This document shows positions 8,014 through 16,893 of a stretch of 64,000 nucleotides of DNA, piece after piece. A program made the position numbers and the translations under genes. This DNA comes from Streptomyces sp. NBC_01750 (GTDB lineage Bacteria > Actinomycetota > Actinomycetes > Streptomycetales > Streptomycetaceae), in the NCBI RefSeq assembly GCF_035918095.1, contig NZ_CP109137.1:4652001-4716000 (forward strand), given 5' to 3'. Under the pieces are notes generated by a model, which ran no database searches, was not told the DNA's origin, and was given only the letters and a program-made list of their open reading frames with translations. Position 1 is the stretch's first letter. The number at the start of each line of letters is the position of its first letter.

Positions 8014-9033
8014 TTGGACAGCGCCCTCTCGACGGCGGCCCCTGCCGCCGGGCCGGATGCCCCCTTCCACCCCTCGCGCGTGCGCAGCGCCGCCGCCTGG
8101 TCGGCGACCCTGCTGCTGATCGCCGCGAGTGTGGTGGCCGGCTGCCGCGTCGCGGACACCGACGGCGTCACCCCGGTGCCGCAGCTGCTCGCCTTCCTGC
8201 CCTGGCTGCTGCTGCCGGCCGGGGCCGCCCTGCTGCTGGCCCTCCTCGCGCGGTGGCGCACCGGCATGGTCTGGGCGGTCGCGGTGCTCGCCGTCATCGG
8301 CTGGTTCGTCAGGCCGTACGACACCGGGCTGACCGACGATCCGCCGGGGCCCGTCGTCGCCCGGCTCGAAGTGCTCACGTCCAACGTCGAGTTCGGCAAC
8401 GCCACCGAGGGACTGCTGGCCGCCATCCGCCGCGAACAGCCCGACCTGGTGTTCGTCCAGGAATGCGACCCCAGATGCGCGGACGCGCTCGCGGCACAGG
8501 TCTCCCGCGGCGACTATCCGCACCGCACCGTCGTCGAGGGCCGTGCGGCCAGCGGCTCGGCCATCCTCAGCAAACTCCCGCTGCGCGCCGCCGCGGGCAT
8601 CGACGGCACGCTCGCCATGCCGGGCTCGGTCGCCGTCGTCGGCGGCCGGACCGTGAACCTCCAGCTCGCCCACCCGCTGCCGCCCATCCCCGGCGCCGTC
8701 GCCGACTGGCGGCGTGAGCTCGGCATGCTGCGTACGTACGCCGCCGGGGTGGAGGGACGGCCGGCCCTCGTCGCCGGCGACTTCAACGCCACCCAGGACC
8801 ACGATGCCTTCCGCCGGATCCTCGACGCCGGAGATCTTCGCGACAGCGCCACCCTGGTGGGCGCGGCCCGCATCCCGTCCTGGCCGTCCGCCGTCCGCAG
8901 ACCGCTCGGCGCCCAGATCGACCATGTGCTGGTCAGCGAGGACTTCTCGGTACGCAAAGCCCGCTTTCTGGACCTGGCGAACACCGACCACCGGGCGTTG
9001 CTCGTCCAGCTCGAACTGCACGACGTGCGCTGA
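8014..9033 (+). CDS. Endonuclease/exonuclease/phosphatase-family membrane protein
   Basis: The 339-residue protein begins with about three hydrophobic helices (residues 28-110), then an extracytoplasmic EEP domain. Visible motifs are VLTSNVEFGN, FVQECDP (metal-binding Glu), GDFNAT (catalytic Asp/Asn) and the terminal TDHRALL (catalytic Asp-His). Family members cleave phosphodiester or phosphomonoester bonds in nucleic acids, phospholipids or inositides; the substrate here is unknown. The start is a TTG at 8014 with GGAGG 5 nt upstream. A surface nuclease or lipid phosphatase role is inferred from the topology. Confidence 0.85.
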   Translation: MDSALSTAAPAAGPDAPFHPSRVRSAAAWSATLLLIAASVVAGCRVADTDGVTPVPQLLAFLPWLLLPAGAALLLALLARWRTGMVWAVAVLAVIGWFVRPYDTGLTDDPPGPVVARLEVLTSNVEFGNATEGLLAAIRREQPDLVFVQECDPRCADALAAQVSRGDYPHRTVVEGRAASGSAILSKLPLRAAAGIDGTLAMPGSVAVVGGRTVNLQLAHPLPPIPGAVADWRRELGMLRTYAAGVEGRPALVAGDFNATQDHDAFRRILDAGDLRDSATLVGAARIPSWPSAVRRPLGAQIDHVLVSEDFSVRKARFLDLANTDHRALLVQLELHDVR

Positions 9034-9099
9034 CCGGCCGCCCGGGTAAGAGTGGGGACGTGGTGAGACCGGGGGGCCGTACATCAGGAGGCGTTCCGG

Positions 9100-10044
9100 A
9101 TGCGCGCTGTCGCCGTCAAGGCGTTCAAGGCCGAACCCGAACTGATCCAGGTGCCGAAACCGGAGCCCGGCGTGGGCGAGGTGCTGGTGAAGGTCGAGTA
9201 CGCGGCGCTCAATCCGTCCGACCGGGACTGGGCAGACGGAATACTCGAGGGCCTGGCACCGCATGTGTTCCCGCTGGTCATGGGCGTGGACTTCGCCGGC
9301 AGGGTGGATGTCGTGGGTCCGGGCGACAGCCGCTTCCGGGTGGGCGACGCCGTCTTCGGGCAGGCCGCGCGCCCGCCGGTCGGGACCGGGACGTACGCGG
9401 ACTACGTGACCATGCCGCAGGACGGCCCCATCGCCTTCGTACCGGACGGGCTGCCGCTGAAGACCTCGGCACTGCTGCCCACCTCCGGGATGACCGCCGC
9501 GCAGATCCTTGAGGCGGCGGGCGTACGGGCCGGGCAGAGCCTGCTGGTCATCGGCGCGGCGGGCGGCGTCGGCAGCTTTCTGACGCAACTGGCCGCCGCG
9601 CGCGGCGTACGGGTGCTCGCGGCTGTGCGCGGCGACGAACAGCGGCGGATGACCGCGCTCGGTGCCACCGTCACCGTCGACACCACCGCGCACGATCTGG
9701 CGGCCGCCGTACGGGACGCGGGCCCGGACGGCGTCGACGCCCTGGTCGATCTGGTCTCCGTGGACCCGGCCTCCTTCTCCGCGAACGCCGCGCTCGTACG
9801 TCCAGGAGGCCGGGCGCTCACCACTCGTTTCGCCGCCGGAACCGCGTGGCTCCCGGCCGGCGTCGAGGGTGTCGACTTCCGGCTGAACGCCTCGCCGGCG
9901 CTGCTCGACATCCTCGCCGCCGCGGCCGCCGACGGTTCACTGAAGGCACCGGTCGACGCCGAATTCCCGCTCGAGAAGGCTCCGGACGCGCTCGCGCAGA
10001 GCCGTGCGGGCGGCGCGCGCGGCAAGACCGTCCTCGTCCTCTGA
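9100..10044 (+). CDS. NADP-dependent MDR-family oxidoreductase (quinone reductase-like)
   Basis: The 314-residue protein of the medium-chain dehydrogenase/reductase superfamily has a GroES-like N-terminal domain (ending around NPSDRDWADG...GVDFAGRV). A Rossmann domain carries the nucleotide-binding motif GAAGGVGSFLTQLAA (residues about 150-165). No zinc-binding Cys/His cluster is visible, which places it with zeta-crystallin-type quinone oxidoreductases. It probably reduces quinones or enones with NADPH in the cytoplasm. A GGAGG-type site precedes the ATG. The next gene follows 26 nt after the stop. Confidence 0.88.
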   Translation: MRAVAVKAFKAEPELIQVPKPEPGVGEVLVKVEYAALNPSDRDWADGILEGLAPHVFPLVMGVDFAGRVDVVGPGDSRFRVGDAVFGQAARPPVGTGTYADYVTMPQDGPIAFVPDGLPLKTSALLPTSGMTAAQILEAAGVRAGQSLLVIGAAGGVGSFLTQLAAARGVRVLAAVRGDEQRRMTALGATVTVDTTAHDLAAAVRDAGPDGVDALVDLVSVDPASFSANAALVRPGGRALTTRFAAGTAWLPAGVEGVDFRLNASPALLDILAAAAADGSLKAPVDAEFPLEKAPDALAQSRAGGARGKTVLVL

Positions 10045-10070
10045 GACTCGTCCCTCCGAGAGCAGGTGTC

Positions 10071-10316
10071 ATGGACAACGACCAGATACTCGGCAACATC
10101 ACCGCACTCGTCGCGGAGGAACGCTCCCTGCGCGAGCGCTCCGGCCGGCAGCTCGGTCTCGACGCCGACGAACAGGCCCGGCTGCACTCCGTCGAGGTAC
10201 AGCTCGACCAGTGCTGGGACCTGTTGCGCCGGCGCCGCGCCAAATCGGAGTTCGGCGACGACCCGGACACGGCCGAGGTCCGGCCCGCCGACGAGGTGGA
10301 GGACTACCGCGGCTGA
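10071..10316 (+). CDS. DUF2630-family small protein
   Basis: The 81-residue acidic cytoplasmic protein contains the DUF2630 signature: NITALVAEERSLRERSG near the N-terminus, then ARLHSVEVQLDQCWDLLRRRRA. The family is an uncharacterised actinobacterial helical-hairpin protein. The ATG at 10071 lies 26 nt after the oxidoreductase gene; AGCAGG upstream is a weak ribosome binding site. It is probably co-transcribed with the oxidoreductase. Confidence 0.85.
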   Translation: MDNDQILGNITALVAEERSLRERSGRQLGLDADEQARLHSVEVQLDQCWDLLRRRRAKSEFGDDPDTAEVRPADEVEDYRG

Positions 10317-10376
10317 CCGTCCGGCCCGGGCCCCGTGCGCAGGAGTTGCGCCGGACGGCTTCTTCGGGGTCTTTTG

Positions 10377-12347
10377 ATGACCATGGGCGAAGACAAGGGC
10401 GGGACAGGGACGCGGGCGGGACGGCTGACGCCGCCGGACTGGCTGGTGAAAGGCCTGCTTCCGCAGACCGCCCCCATCCCCTGGGCCGCCGTCGCCCGCG
10501 CCGCCGTCGCGCTGTCCGCGCCTCTCGCGATCGGGCTCGCCGCCGGGAAGCCCATGTATGGCGCACTGGTGTCGATGGGCGCGCTCTCGGGCGTCATCGG
10601 CGACACCGCCGACTCCTACCGGATGCGCATCTTCAACATCGCCGTCCCGCAGCTCTTCGGCGCGGTCGGCGTCACCCTCGGAACCCTCGTGTACGGGGAG
10701 GGCTGGCAGGCGGTCGTCGCGGTGACCGTCGTCGCGCTGGTCTCCGGGATGATCTCGTCGATCGGCGCGGTGGCGTCCGTGTCCGGGCTGCTGCTTCTGC
10801 TCAACACGGTGGTGGGCGCCGGGCTGCCGATGCCGGAGCCATGGTGGAAGCCCCCGCTGCTGCTCAGCCTCGGCGGGCTCTTCGTTCTCGTACTGTCGCT
10901 GCTGGCCTGGCCGTTGCGCGGCCGGGAGCCGGAACGGGCAGCGGTTGCCGCGGCCTACGCAAGCGTCGCCGAACTCTTCGCGTCGGCGGGCACCGCGGCG
11001 TACGACGAAAAGCGCCAGGCCGTCACCCAGTCCCTCAACACCTCCTACGACCTGATCCTCGCCCGCCGGGCCCACGACCACGGGCGCAGCAGCCCGATGG
11101 TCCGGCTGCTCGCCCAGCTCAATGTGCTCATCCCGCTCGTCGAGGGCGCCGCGGCGGCGCATCGCTACGGCCGGGCCTCCCGCCGCCCCGAAATCGCCGC
11201 TGCCGTACGGGACTTGGCGGACGCGGTCGCAGAGGGCCGCAGCGAGCCGCCCGAGCTGGCGCTCCCCGAGCCGGAGGGCCCGGCCGACCGCGCCGTCGAC
11301 ACCGCTCTGCGGTACGCGGCCACCGTCGTGCACAAGACCGACCCCGACCCGTACAACGTGGACGACCGGCTCGGCCGGCCCGCGGCGCTGCGCGTGCGAG
11401 TCCGGCGCGTGTCCCGCGACGTGATGCTTTCCGAGGGGTCCTGGCGGTACGGGCTCCGGCTCGCGCTCTGCATAGGTCTGGCCCAGTCCCTGGTGTCCTT
11501 GGTGCCCGTGACCCGCTCGTACTGGGTGGCGCTCACCGTCACCTTCGTCATGAAGCCGGACTTCGGCTCGGTCTTCTCCCGCGCGGTGCTGCGCGCGCTC
11601 GGCACGGCGGCGGGCCTGCTCGTCGCGGCGGCGGTGCTCTCGCAGGTGCCGCGCGGCTGGTGGGACGTACCGGTGATGATGGTGCTCGCGGCGCTCATCC
11701 CCGCCTTCTCCGCGAAGGGGTACGCCTTTCAGACGGCGGCCGTCACACCCGTGATCCTGCTGCTCTCCGACGTCCTCAACCACCAGGGCTTCAACCTGGT
11801 CGTGCCGCGTCTGGTGGACAGCCTCATCGGCTGCGCGATCGCGCTGGTGGCGGGCTATCTGCTCTGGCCGGAGAGCTGGCACACCCGTATCGGCGACCGG
11901 CTGGCGGCGGCGGTGGCGGAGACGGCGGGCTATGTGGGGCACGCGCTCGGGGCGGATGAGGACCAGGGGGAGAGGGTGCGCAGGCGCCGCCATATCTACC
12001 GTGATCTCTCGTCCGTGCGGTCGGAGTTCCAGCGGGCCCTGACCGAACCGCCGCCGGTGGGGGCGCGGGCGGCAGCGTGGTGGCCGCTGGTCGTCGCGGT
12101 CGAACGGATCGTGGACGCGACGACGGCGGCGCGGGTCCGGGTGGACCATGGGGCCGAGCCGCCGGCGCCGGCCGAGGTGACGGACATCGAGCGTCAGCTG
12201 CGGGAGCTGGCGGAGGGGCTGCGGTCGAACGTGGTCCTGGTGAAGGTGCGGACGGAACTGGAGGGCGACGAGCAGGGGGTGCTGGCGCCGCTGCGTCAGG
12301 AGGTGAAGGCGGCGAGGGCGATCGCCTCACCCGAGCGGCCCGCCTGA
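10377..12347 (+). CDS. FUSC-family membrane protein (aromatic-acid/fusaric-acid exporter type)
   Basis: The 656-residue protein has the duplicated FUSC layout. A six-helix membrane block (residues about 35-185) is followed by a cytoplasmic helical region (190-345), a second membrane block (350-515, including SYWVALTVTFVMKPDFGSVFSRAVLR, typical of FUSC repeat II), and a C-terminal cytoplasmic domain. Family members export aromatic carboxylic acids; the substrate is unknown here. The start at 10377 is preceded by GGGG with 7-nt spacing; the frame opens earlier at 10335 without better support. Confidence 0.85.
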   Translation: MTMGEDKGGTGTRAGRLTPPDWLVKGLLPQTAPIPWAAVARAAVALSAPLAIGLAAGKPMYGALVSMGALSGVIGDTADSYRMRIFNIAVPQLFGAVGVTLGTLVYGEGWQAVVAVTVVALVSGMISSIGAVASVSGLLLLLNTVVGAGLPMPEPWWKPPLLLSLGGLFVLVLSLLAWPLRGREPERAAVAAAYASVAELFASAGTAAYDEKRQAVTQSLNTSYDLILARRAHDHGRSSPMVRLLAQLNVLIPLVEGAAAAHRYGRASRRPEIAAAVRDLADAVAEGRSEPPELALPEPEGPADRAVDTALRYAATVVHKTDPDPYNVDDRLGRPAALRVRVRRVSRDVMLSEGSWRYGLRLALCIGLAQSLVSLVPVTRSYWVALTVTFVMKPDFGSVFSRAVLRALGTAAGLLVAAAVLSQVPRGWWDVPVMMVLAALIPAFSAKGYAFQTAAVTPVILLLSDVLNHQGFNLVVPRLVDSLIGCAIALVAGYLLWPESWHTRIGDRLAAAVAETAGYVGHALGADEDQGERVRRRRHIYRDLSSVRSEFQRALTEPPPVGARAAAWWPLVVAVERIVDATTAARVRVDHGAEPPAPAEVTDIERQLRELAEGLRSNVVLVKVRTELEGDEQGVLAPLRQEVKAARAIASPERPA

Positions 12348-12574
12348 CCCGAGGCCGGGGCCGGGCCTGAGGCCGGCACCTTGAGCGTCACCGGCACCCT
12401 CCTGCCGGGTCCGGCCGGTGCAGCGGACCCGGTCGTCCGACACCGCGGCCGGCCCGTGCCCGGTCCTCGTGGAGCGTGGCGGCCCGACACGACGGCGGTA
12501 TCACCGGTGGGACGACATCATCCCGCTCGGCAGTCCCGGCACCGGCGCCGACAAGCCCGGCGCCGGGCGCGCGA

Positions 12575-13930
12575 TCAGAGGGCCGCCAGCACCTCGCCGG
12601 CCGCCCGCTCGCCCGAGCGCACTGCCCCCTCCATCAGCCCGTGCATCACCGTTGCCGTCTCCGTGCCCGCCCAGTGGATCCGGCCCACCGGCCGGCGTAG
12701 CGCCGGGCCGTAGTTGGTGAGCACGCCCGTGGGGAAGTGGCCCACCATCCCGCCCAGCGACCACGGCTCGGCGGACCAGTCGGTTTCCAAGTAGCCACTG
12801 GGGGTGTGAGCCTGCGGGCCGAACCGCTCGGCGAGCGCGTTCAGCCACACGTCCCGCCGCTCCTTGGGCTCCAGGCGGCCCAACTGCACGGCGCCGGGTC
12901 CGAACGCGTAGCTGCTGAGCACTCCCGGCCGACCCGAGCGCGGTGTCTGGTCGATGGTGATCCCGACCGGTGACTGGGGTGCCAGCGTCTGTCCCGACAG
13001 GTGCTGCTCCCGCCAGAACGGCTCCGGGTATGTCGTGAGCACCCGGAGGATCGCGCCGGGCACCAGCCGCTGCCGCAGATGGCTGTGGTCGGGGGGCAGC
13101 GGCGGGTCGAAGGCGATCCGGCCGGCCAGCACGGGCGGGGTCGCCACGATCACCCGCCGCGCCCGTACGGTGAGCGCGTCGGAGTGGACCTGCACATCGG
13201 TGCCGTTGTACGTGATCTGCCGGACCGGGGACGACAGGTGCACCGCCTCACCCAGCCGCTCGGCGATCCGCCGGGCCAGCTCCGGCGCCCCGCCGTCCAC
13301 CAGGTGGGTCTCGGTCTTCCGGGTGTCGGTGTAGTAGTTGAAGCTGCCGCCGCCGCGGGCCAGGACCAGCGCCCCCAGCAGCGAAACTTCCGCCGGATCG
13401 GCGCAGAACAGCAGGGTCATCGCTGACGTGAGAAGGGTGCGGGCCTTCTCCGACGGCACGTTGTGCGGCTGGGAGATCCACTCCCCGAGCGTGCGGGCGT
13501 CCAGCGTGCGGGCGCCCCGGGCCTGCCAGGGGGCGTCGGCCGGAAGCCGCCGCGCCATCCGGTTCAGGCGCATGAACGCGAGGCCCAGGGAGGCGACCGC
13601 CACCGGTCCGATCCTGGGGATCAACCCCCGGTAGCGTTGGCTGACGCCGTCCAGGAGCAGGACCTGGTCTCCCTGCTCGTACTGGGGGTACACGTCCATG
13701 CCCAGCTCCCGGCAGAGCTGGAACATCCGGTCCTGGCCCTTGCCCAGCCAGGTGCCGCCCGCCGAGACGACCGTGCCGTCCGGCATCTCCCGGTTCCACA
13801 CGCGCCCACCGACCCGGTCCCTGGCCTCGAGCACCACCACGTCGCGGCCGGCCTGTGTCAGCTCCCGCGCGGCGGCCAGACCCGCGAAACCCGCACCTAC
13901 CACGCAGACGTCCGCTTCCAGGCGTTCCAT
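12575..13930 (-). CDS. Flavin-dependent monoamine oxidase
   Basis: The 451-residue FAD enzyme carries an N-terminal dinucleotide-binding motif (VVGAGFAGLAAARELTQAG, residues 10-28), followed by VVLEARDRVGGR. The C-terminal flavin-binding block is IHWAGTETATVMHGLMEGAVRSGERAAGEVL. This pattern is typical of the monoamine/polyamine oxidase superfamily, which oxidises amines to aldehydes with release of ammonia and peroxide. No signal peptide is visible, so it is probably cytoplasmic. The ATG at 13930 has GGAGG 5 nt upstream. It converges with the FUSC gene across a 227-nt GC-rich gap. Confidence 0.9.
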   Translation of the reverse strand: MERLEADVCVVGAGFAGLAAARELTQAGRDVVVLEARDRVGGRVWNREMPDGTVVSAGGTWLGKGQDRMFQLCRELGMDVYPQYEQGDQVLLLDGVSQRYRGLIPRIGPVAVASLGLAFMRLNRMARRLPADAPWQARGARTLDARTLGEWISQPHNVPSEKARTLLTSAMTLLFCADPAEVSLLGALVLARGGGSFNYYTDTRKTETHLVDGGAPELARRIAERLGEAVHLSSPVRQITYNGTDVQVHSDALTVRARRVIVATPPVLAGRIAFDPPLPPDHSHLRQRLVPGAILRVLTTYPEPFWREQHLSGQTLAPQSPVGITIDQTPRSGRPGVLSSYAFGPGAVQLGRLEPKERRDVWLNALAERFGPQAHTPSGYLETDWSAEPWSLGGMVGHFPTGVLTNYGPALRRPVGRIHWAGTETATVMHGLMEGAVRSGERAAGEVLAAL

Positions 13931-14115
13931 GGCTCACCTCCACGGTGCAGTTTTCCCGCCCGCCGCCTGTAGCGCCCGGCGGGGACACCCATCCGAGGAG
14001 GATTCGGGACCCGTCCGACGGTCCATCGGATCCAGGTGGCCCCGCCCCGAATGCTGTGACCGGAAACGACGCTTCATCGGCCACTTCGAGCGTGTGGCCG
14101 GCCCCGGGACCGGGC

Positions 14116-14145
14116 GGGCTCGGGCCCGGCGAGGCCCGATGAGCC
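14116..14145 (-). terminator. Possible hairpin terminator (imperfect)
   Basis: GGGCTCGGGCC (14116-14126) pairs with GGCCCGATGAGCCC (14132-14145) with a three-base bulge, just after the stop of the membrane protein gene at 14172. It is GC-rich with no T-tract. Confidence 0.35.
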
Positions 14146-14171
14146 CGGTTCACTCAGGCCGTTCAGGCCGC

Positions 14172-15020
14172 TCAGCCCGCTCGCGCCACTCGGCCGCGGC
14201 GGCGGTCCACCAGCCAGGCGGCCAGCGCCAGCGCGAGCCCGGCCGCCAGGACCCACCACGCCGTCGTGCGGAGCGTCGCCGTCAGCGCGTCGTACACCGC
14301 GCCCGCCGCCGGCCGGTCCACGTCCGGCGGCAGATCGTCGAGACAGACCCCGCGCCAGACCGCGACCGCGACGCCCAGCAGCACCGCGCCCACCGCGAGC
14401 GCGAGGCCGAGTCCGACCAGCGCCCGCACTCTGCGTACGGCGAGAAGAACCCCGGCCGCCGCGATCAGTGCCGTCGCCACCGGCAGCCACAGTCCGGCGA
14501 TCCCCAGCCCGTGGAAGACGTCGCGGACCGTGCCGAGCTTGCCGGACTCCAGGATCGTGATCCGGGTGTGCTCGACGGGGATCTGGTCCACGAACGGCAC
14601 GCCTTCGTCGGAGAGTTGCTGCTTCACCCGCTGGGTGACGGGCGCCAGATCGATGCTGACCGCACTGTCGCCGCCCTCGGCCAGAGCGTCTTCGACGGCG
14701 GTGTGGGCGGCGCGGTTGACGGTGTTCCAGACGCCTTTGAAGGCGGCGGTGCCGGCGAAGGAAAGCACGGCTTCCCGCACCAGGCTCTGGACGCCCTCCT
14801 GGAACGGGCCTGCGTCCGTCCTCTTCCTGACCTCGTCGGAGATCCGGACGGCGACGGCGTTCTGCACGCGGGAGTCCGAGGCGAGCGGCTCCATCGTGGC
14901 GACATAGTTGTCGGTGTCGCCGATCTCCTGGTCGACCCAGACGGCGAGCGCGCTCAGCGGAGTCAGGACGGCCACCAGGACGATCAGCAGCGCTGACACC
15001 GTTGAGAGGAAGCTCCGCAC
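14172..15020 (-). CDS. Membrane protein with large extracytoplasmic domain, unknown function
   Basis: The 282-residue protein has an N-terminal hydrophobic segment (residues 4-27), an approximately 140-residue extracytoplasmic helical region starting VDQEIGDTDNYVATMEPLASDSRVQNAVAV in two runs, and three C-terminal membrane helices (about 165-270). This layout recurs in uncharacterised actinobacterial integral membrane proteins. The start is probably GTG at 15020, although GAGGA lies too close to be a good ribosome binding site. It appears to be an independent unit and I cannot assign a function. Confidence 0.7.
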   Translation of the reverse strand: MRSFLSTVSALLIVLVAVLTPLSALAVWVDQEIGDTDNYVATMEPLASDSRVQNAVAVRISDEVRKRTDAGPFQEGVQSLVREAVLSFAGTAAFKGVWNTVNRAAHTAVEDALAEGGDSAVSIDLAPVTQRVKQQLSDEGVPFVDQIPVEHTRITILESGKLGTVRDVFHGLGIAGLWLPVATALIAAAGVLLAVRRVRALVGLGLALAVGAVLLGVAVAVWRGVCLDDLPPDVDRPAAGAVYDALTATLRTTAWWVLAAGLALALAAWLVDRRRGRVARAG

Positions 15021-15225
15021 TCCTCAAGGGAACGCGGGCGGAGCCGCGGGCGCGAGCGGTGCGCCGCCGACCGGGGGCCGGAGATCGGGCGCCTTCCGGG
15101 CCGGCCGTCGAAACGGTTCGCCGAATCGGCCCGCCGAATCCGGGGCTGTCCTCTGACTTGCCGGGCGACGGGCGCGGGTGTGCCCTGAGAGGAGGACGCG
15201 GGGGACGAGAGGGAAGGAGTCCGCC

Positions 15226-15600
15226 ATGGCCGCACATGCAGCGGTGCCTGCACGGCACCACGGTTCTCTCGGCTGGGCGATGCCCGCCGCCCTGGGCGTG
15301 GTCTACGGCTTCTACGCGGCGTTCGTCGAGCGCGACGGCGGGGCCATCACGGGTGGTGACGTCCTGCTCGGCGTGGTCGCCGGCGTGGTTTTCGCGGCAC
15401 TCGCGTACACGCTGGGCCGGTTCCAGCAGTCAATGCCGCGCGAGCTGCGCGCGGCAGCGTACGGGGCGCTGTGCGCCGCATCGATGGGCTACCTGATCAG
15501 CCTGGCCGGGGGGAGTGTGCTCAGGTCGGCGGCCATCGCGCTGGCGACCGGTGCGGGGATGGGCCTCGCCACCTTCTACATCTTCTACGAGCGGGAGTAG
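15226..15600 (+). CDS. Small integral membrane protein, unknown function
   Basis: The 124-residue protein has four hydrophobic segments (MPAALGVVYGFYAAFV, DVLLGVVAGVVFAALAYTLG, AAYGALCAASMGYLISLAG, AAIALATGAGMGLATFYIFY). It ends with a charged YERE tail. The ATG at 15226 has GGAAGGAG with 6-nt spacing, which is better than the GTG at 15178. A long hairpin follows the stop. No family function is known to me. Confidence 0.8.
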   Translation: MAAHAAVPARHHGSLGWAMPAALGVVYGFYAAFVERDGGAITGGDVLLGVVAGVVFAALAYTLGRFQQSMPRELRAAAYGALCAASMGYLISLAGGSVLRSAAIALATGAGMGLATFYIFYERE

Positions 15601-15625
15601 GGCCGGGCGCGACCCGTTCCTTCAT

Positions 15626-15668
15626 GCGCCGCGCGGCCGCCGGACCGGATCCGGCGGCCGCGCGGCGC
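15626..15668. terminator. Strong bidirectional hairpin terminator
   Basis: A perfect 19-bp GC-rich stem (15626-15644 with 15650-15668) has a 5-nt loop. It sits between the convergent small membrane protein gene and the universal stress protein gene. Confidence 0.85.
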
Positions 15669-15766
15669 CGTCCCACGCTCTGTGGGTGGGGACCGGAGAC
15701 ACGAAGAGGGAGGCGCGGCGGCGCTGCGCGAAGCCGGGACCCCGGCCCTTGCGACGGCTCCCGGCC

Positions 15767-16219
15767 TCAATCCGTCCCGGAGTCCGGCTTGCCCCGCACC
15801 ACGACCACCGGGCACGGCGCGTGCTGGGTGACGTGCAGGCCGACCGAGCCGAGCAGCGTCGACTTGAAGCCGCTGTAGCCGCGGTTGCCGACCACCAGCA
15901 GCGAGGCGCCGTCGGCCCGGTCGATCAGGGCCTGTGCGACGTTCCCGATCATGACCGTCCGGGTGATCGCGGCGGCCCCCTCCGCGCCGAGGGTCTCCTT
16001 CAGGGAGTCGGCGAGGATCTGGGCCGCCAGGGCCTCCGGGTCGAAGTCCGGGGGCACGCCCGGCACCATCGACGCCCAGCCCGCCGCCGGGTACTCCCAG
16101 CTGATCACGGCCTCGACCGGGTCGCCGGTCAGTTCGGACTGCCGTACGGCCCAGCGCAGCGCCCTGATCGACGGCGCGGAGCCGTCCACGCCCACGACGA
16201 TCCTGCCTGCGTCTGCCAT
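15767..16219 (-). CDS. Universal stress protein (UspA family)
   Basis: The 150-residue single UspA domain begins GRIVVGVDGSAPSIRALRWA and carries the ATP-binding signature VVGNRGYSGFKSTLLGSVGLHVTQHAPCPVVVV (residues about 108-140). It is an ATP-binding stress protein, in Streptomyces commonly tied to hypoxia or dormancy regulons. I chose the ATG at 16219 (GGAGG, 8-nt spacing) over the GTG at 16228. An inverted repeat TGCGTAG-N13-CTACGCA lies just upstream (16235-16261) and could be an operator or the terminator of the upstream gene. Confidence 0.9.
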   Translation of the reverse strand: MADAGRIVVGVDGSAPSIRALRWAVRQSELTGDPVEAVISWEYPAAGWASMVPGVPPDFDPEALAAQILADSLKETLGAEGAAAITRTVMIGNVAQALIDRADGASLLVVGNRGYSGFKSTLLGSVGLHVTQHAPCPVVVVRGKPDSGTD

Positions 16220-16264
16220 ACCTGCCACCTCCGGTGCGTAGCCCTATGCAAAGCCTACGCAAAA

Positions 16265-16891
16265 TCAGACAAACTGGGTCACCGGTGAGGAGCCGGCCGG
16301 CGCACCGGCGGGCACGCCGACAGCCGCGCGCGCAGGTGAACCCGCGGTCATCAGCCCGGCGAGCTCGCGGCCCGCGCGCGCGATCCGTTCCGGCAGCGTG
16401 TCCGTCAGGGCGTCCCCCGTGCCGCCCCAGTCCTCCGACGCCGCGTACACCGCCGTCGGCGTGACCAGTGCCCGCAGATGGGCGAAGAGCGGCCGCAGCG
16501 CGTGCTCCAGCACCAGCGAGTGCCGGGCGGTGCCGCCCGTCGCGGCGATCAGTACCGGCTTCCCGCTCAGCGCGTCGGGGTCGATCAGATCGAAGAACGA
16601 CTTGAACAGGCCGCTGTACGAGGCGGTGAAGACGGGCGTCACGGCGATCAGGCCGTCCGCCCCCGTCACCGCCTCGACCGCATCGGCGAGCGCCGGTGCC
16701 GGAAACCCGGTGACCAGGTTGTTGGCGATGGCGACGGCCAGCTCGCGCAGTTCGACGACGCGCACCTCCACGTCCACGTCGCGCTCGCCGAGCCCGCTTC
16801 GTACGGACTCCGTCAGCCGGTCGGCCAGCAGCCGGGTCGAGGACGGCACGCTCAGCCCGGCCGACACCGCGACCAGCTTCAACGTCTCCAC
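16265..16891 (-). CDS. NADPH-dependent FMN reductase, CE1759-type
   Basis: The 208-residue flavodoxin-fold reductase begins KLVAVSAGLSVPSSTRLLADRL, the FMN phosphate-binding loop. It contains GLIAVTPVFTASYSGLFKSFFD and KPVLIAATGGTARHSLVLEH. It supplies reduced FMN. The GTG start at 16891 has GGAGG 7 nt upstream and lies 2 nt after the stop of the luciferase-like monooxygenase gene. This is the fixed CE1758/CE1759 gene pair known in actinobacteria (family knowledge). The two proteins should form a two-component flavin monooxygenase; the substrate is not established. Confidence 0.88.
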   Translation of the reverse strand: METLKLVAVSAGLSVPSSTRLLADRLTESVRSGLGERDVDVEVRVVELRELAVAIANNLVTGFPAPALADAVEAVTGADGLIAVTPVFTASYSGLFKSFFDLIDPDALSGKPVLIAATGGTARHSLVLEHALRPLFAHLRALVTPTAVYAASEDWGGTGDALTDTLPERIARAGRELAGLMTAGSPARAAVGVPAGAPAGSSPVTQFV

Positions 16892-16893
16892 GG

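Noticed and set aside
9402..12149. Minus-strand 915-codon open frame
   Set aside because: It is antisense to the oxidoreductase, DUF2630 and FUSC genes, is rich in Arg, Gly and His, and has no domain. It is a GC-bias shadow.
12348..12574. Terminator or small gene between FUSC and amine oxidase genes
   Set aside because: The sequence is GC-rich and partly self-complementary, but no single convincing hairpin or reading frame stands out.
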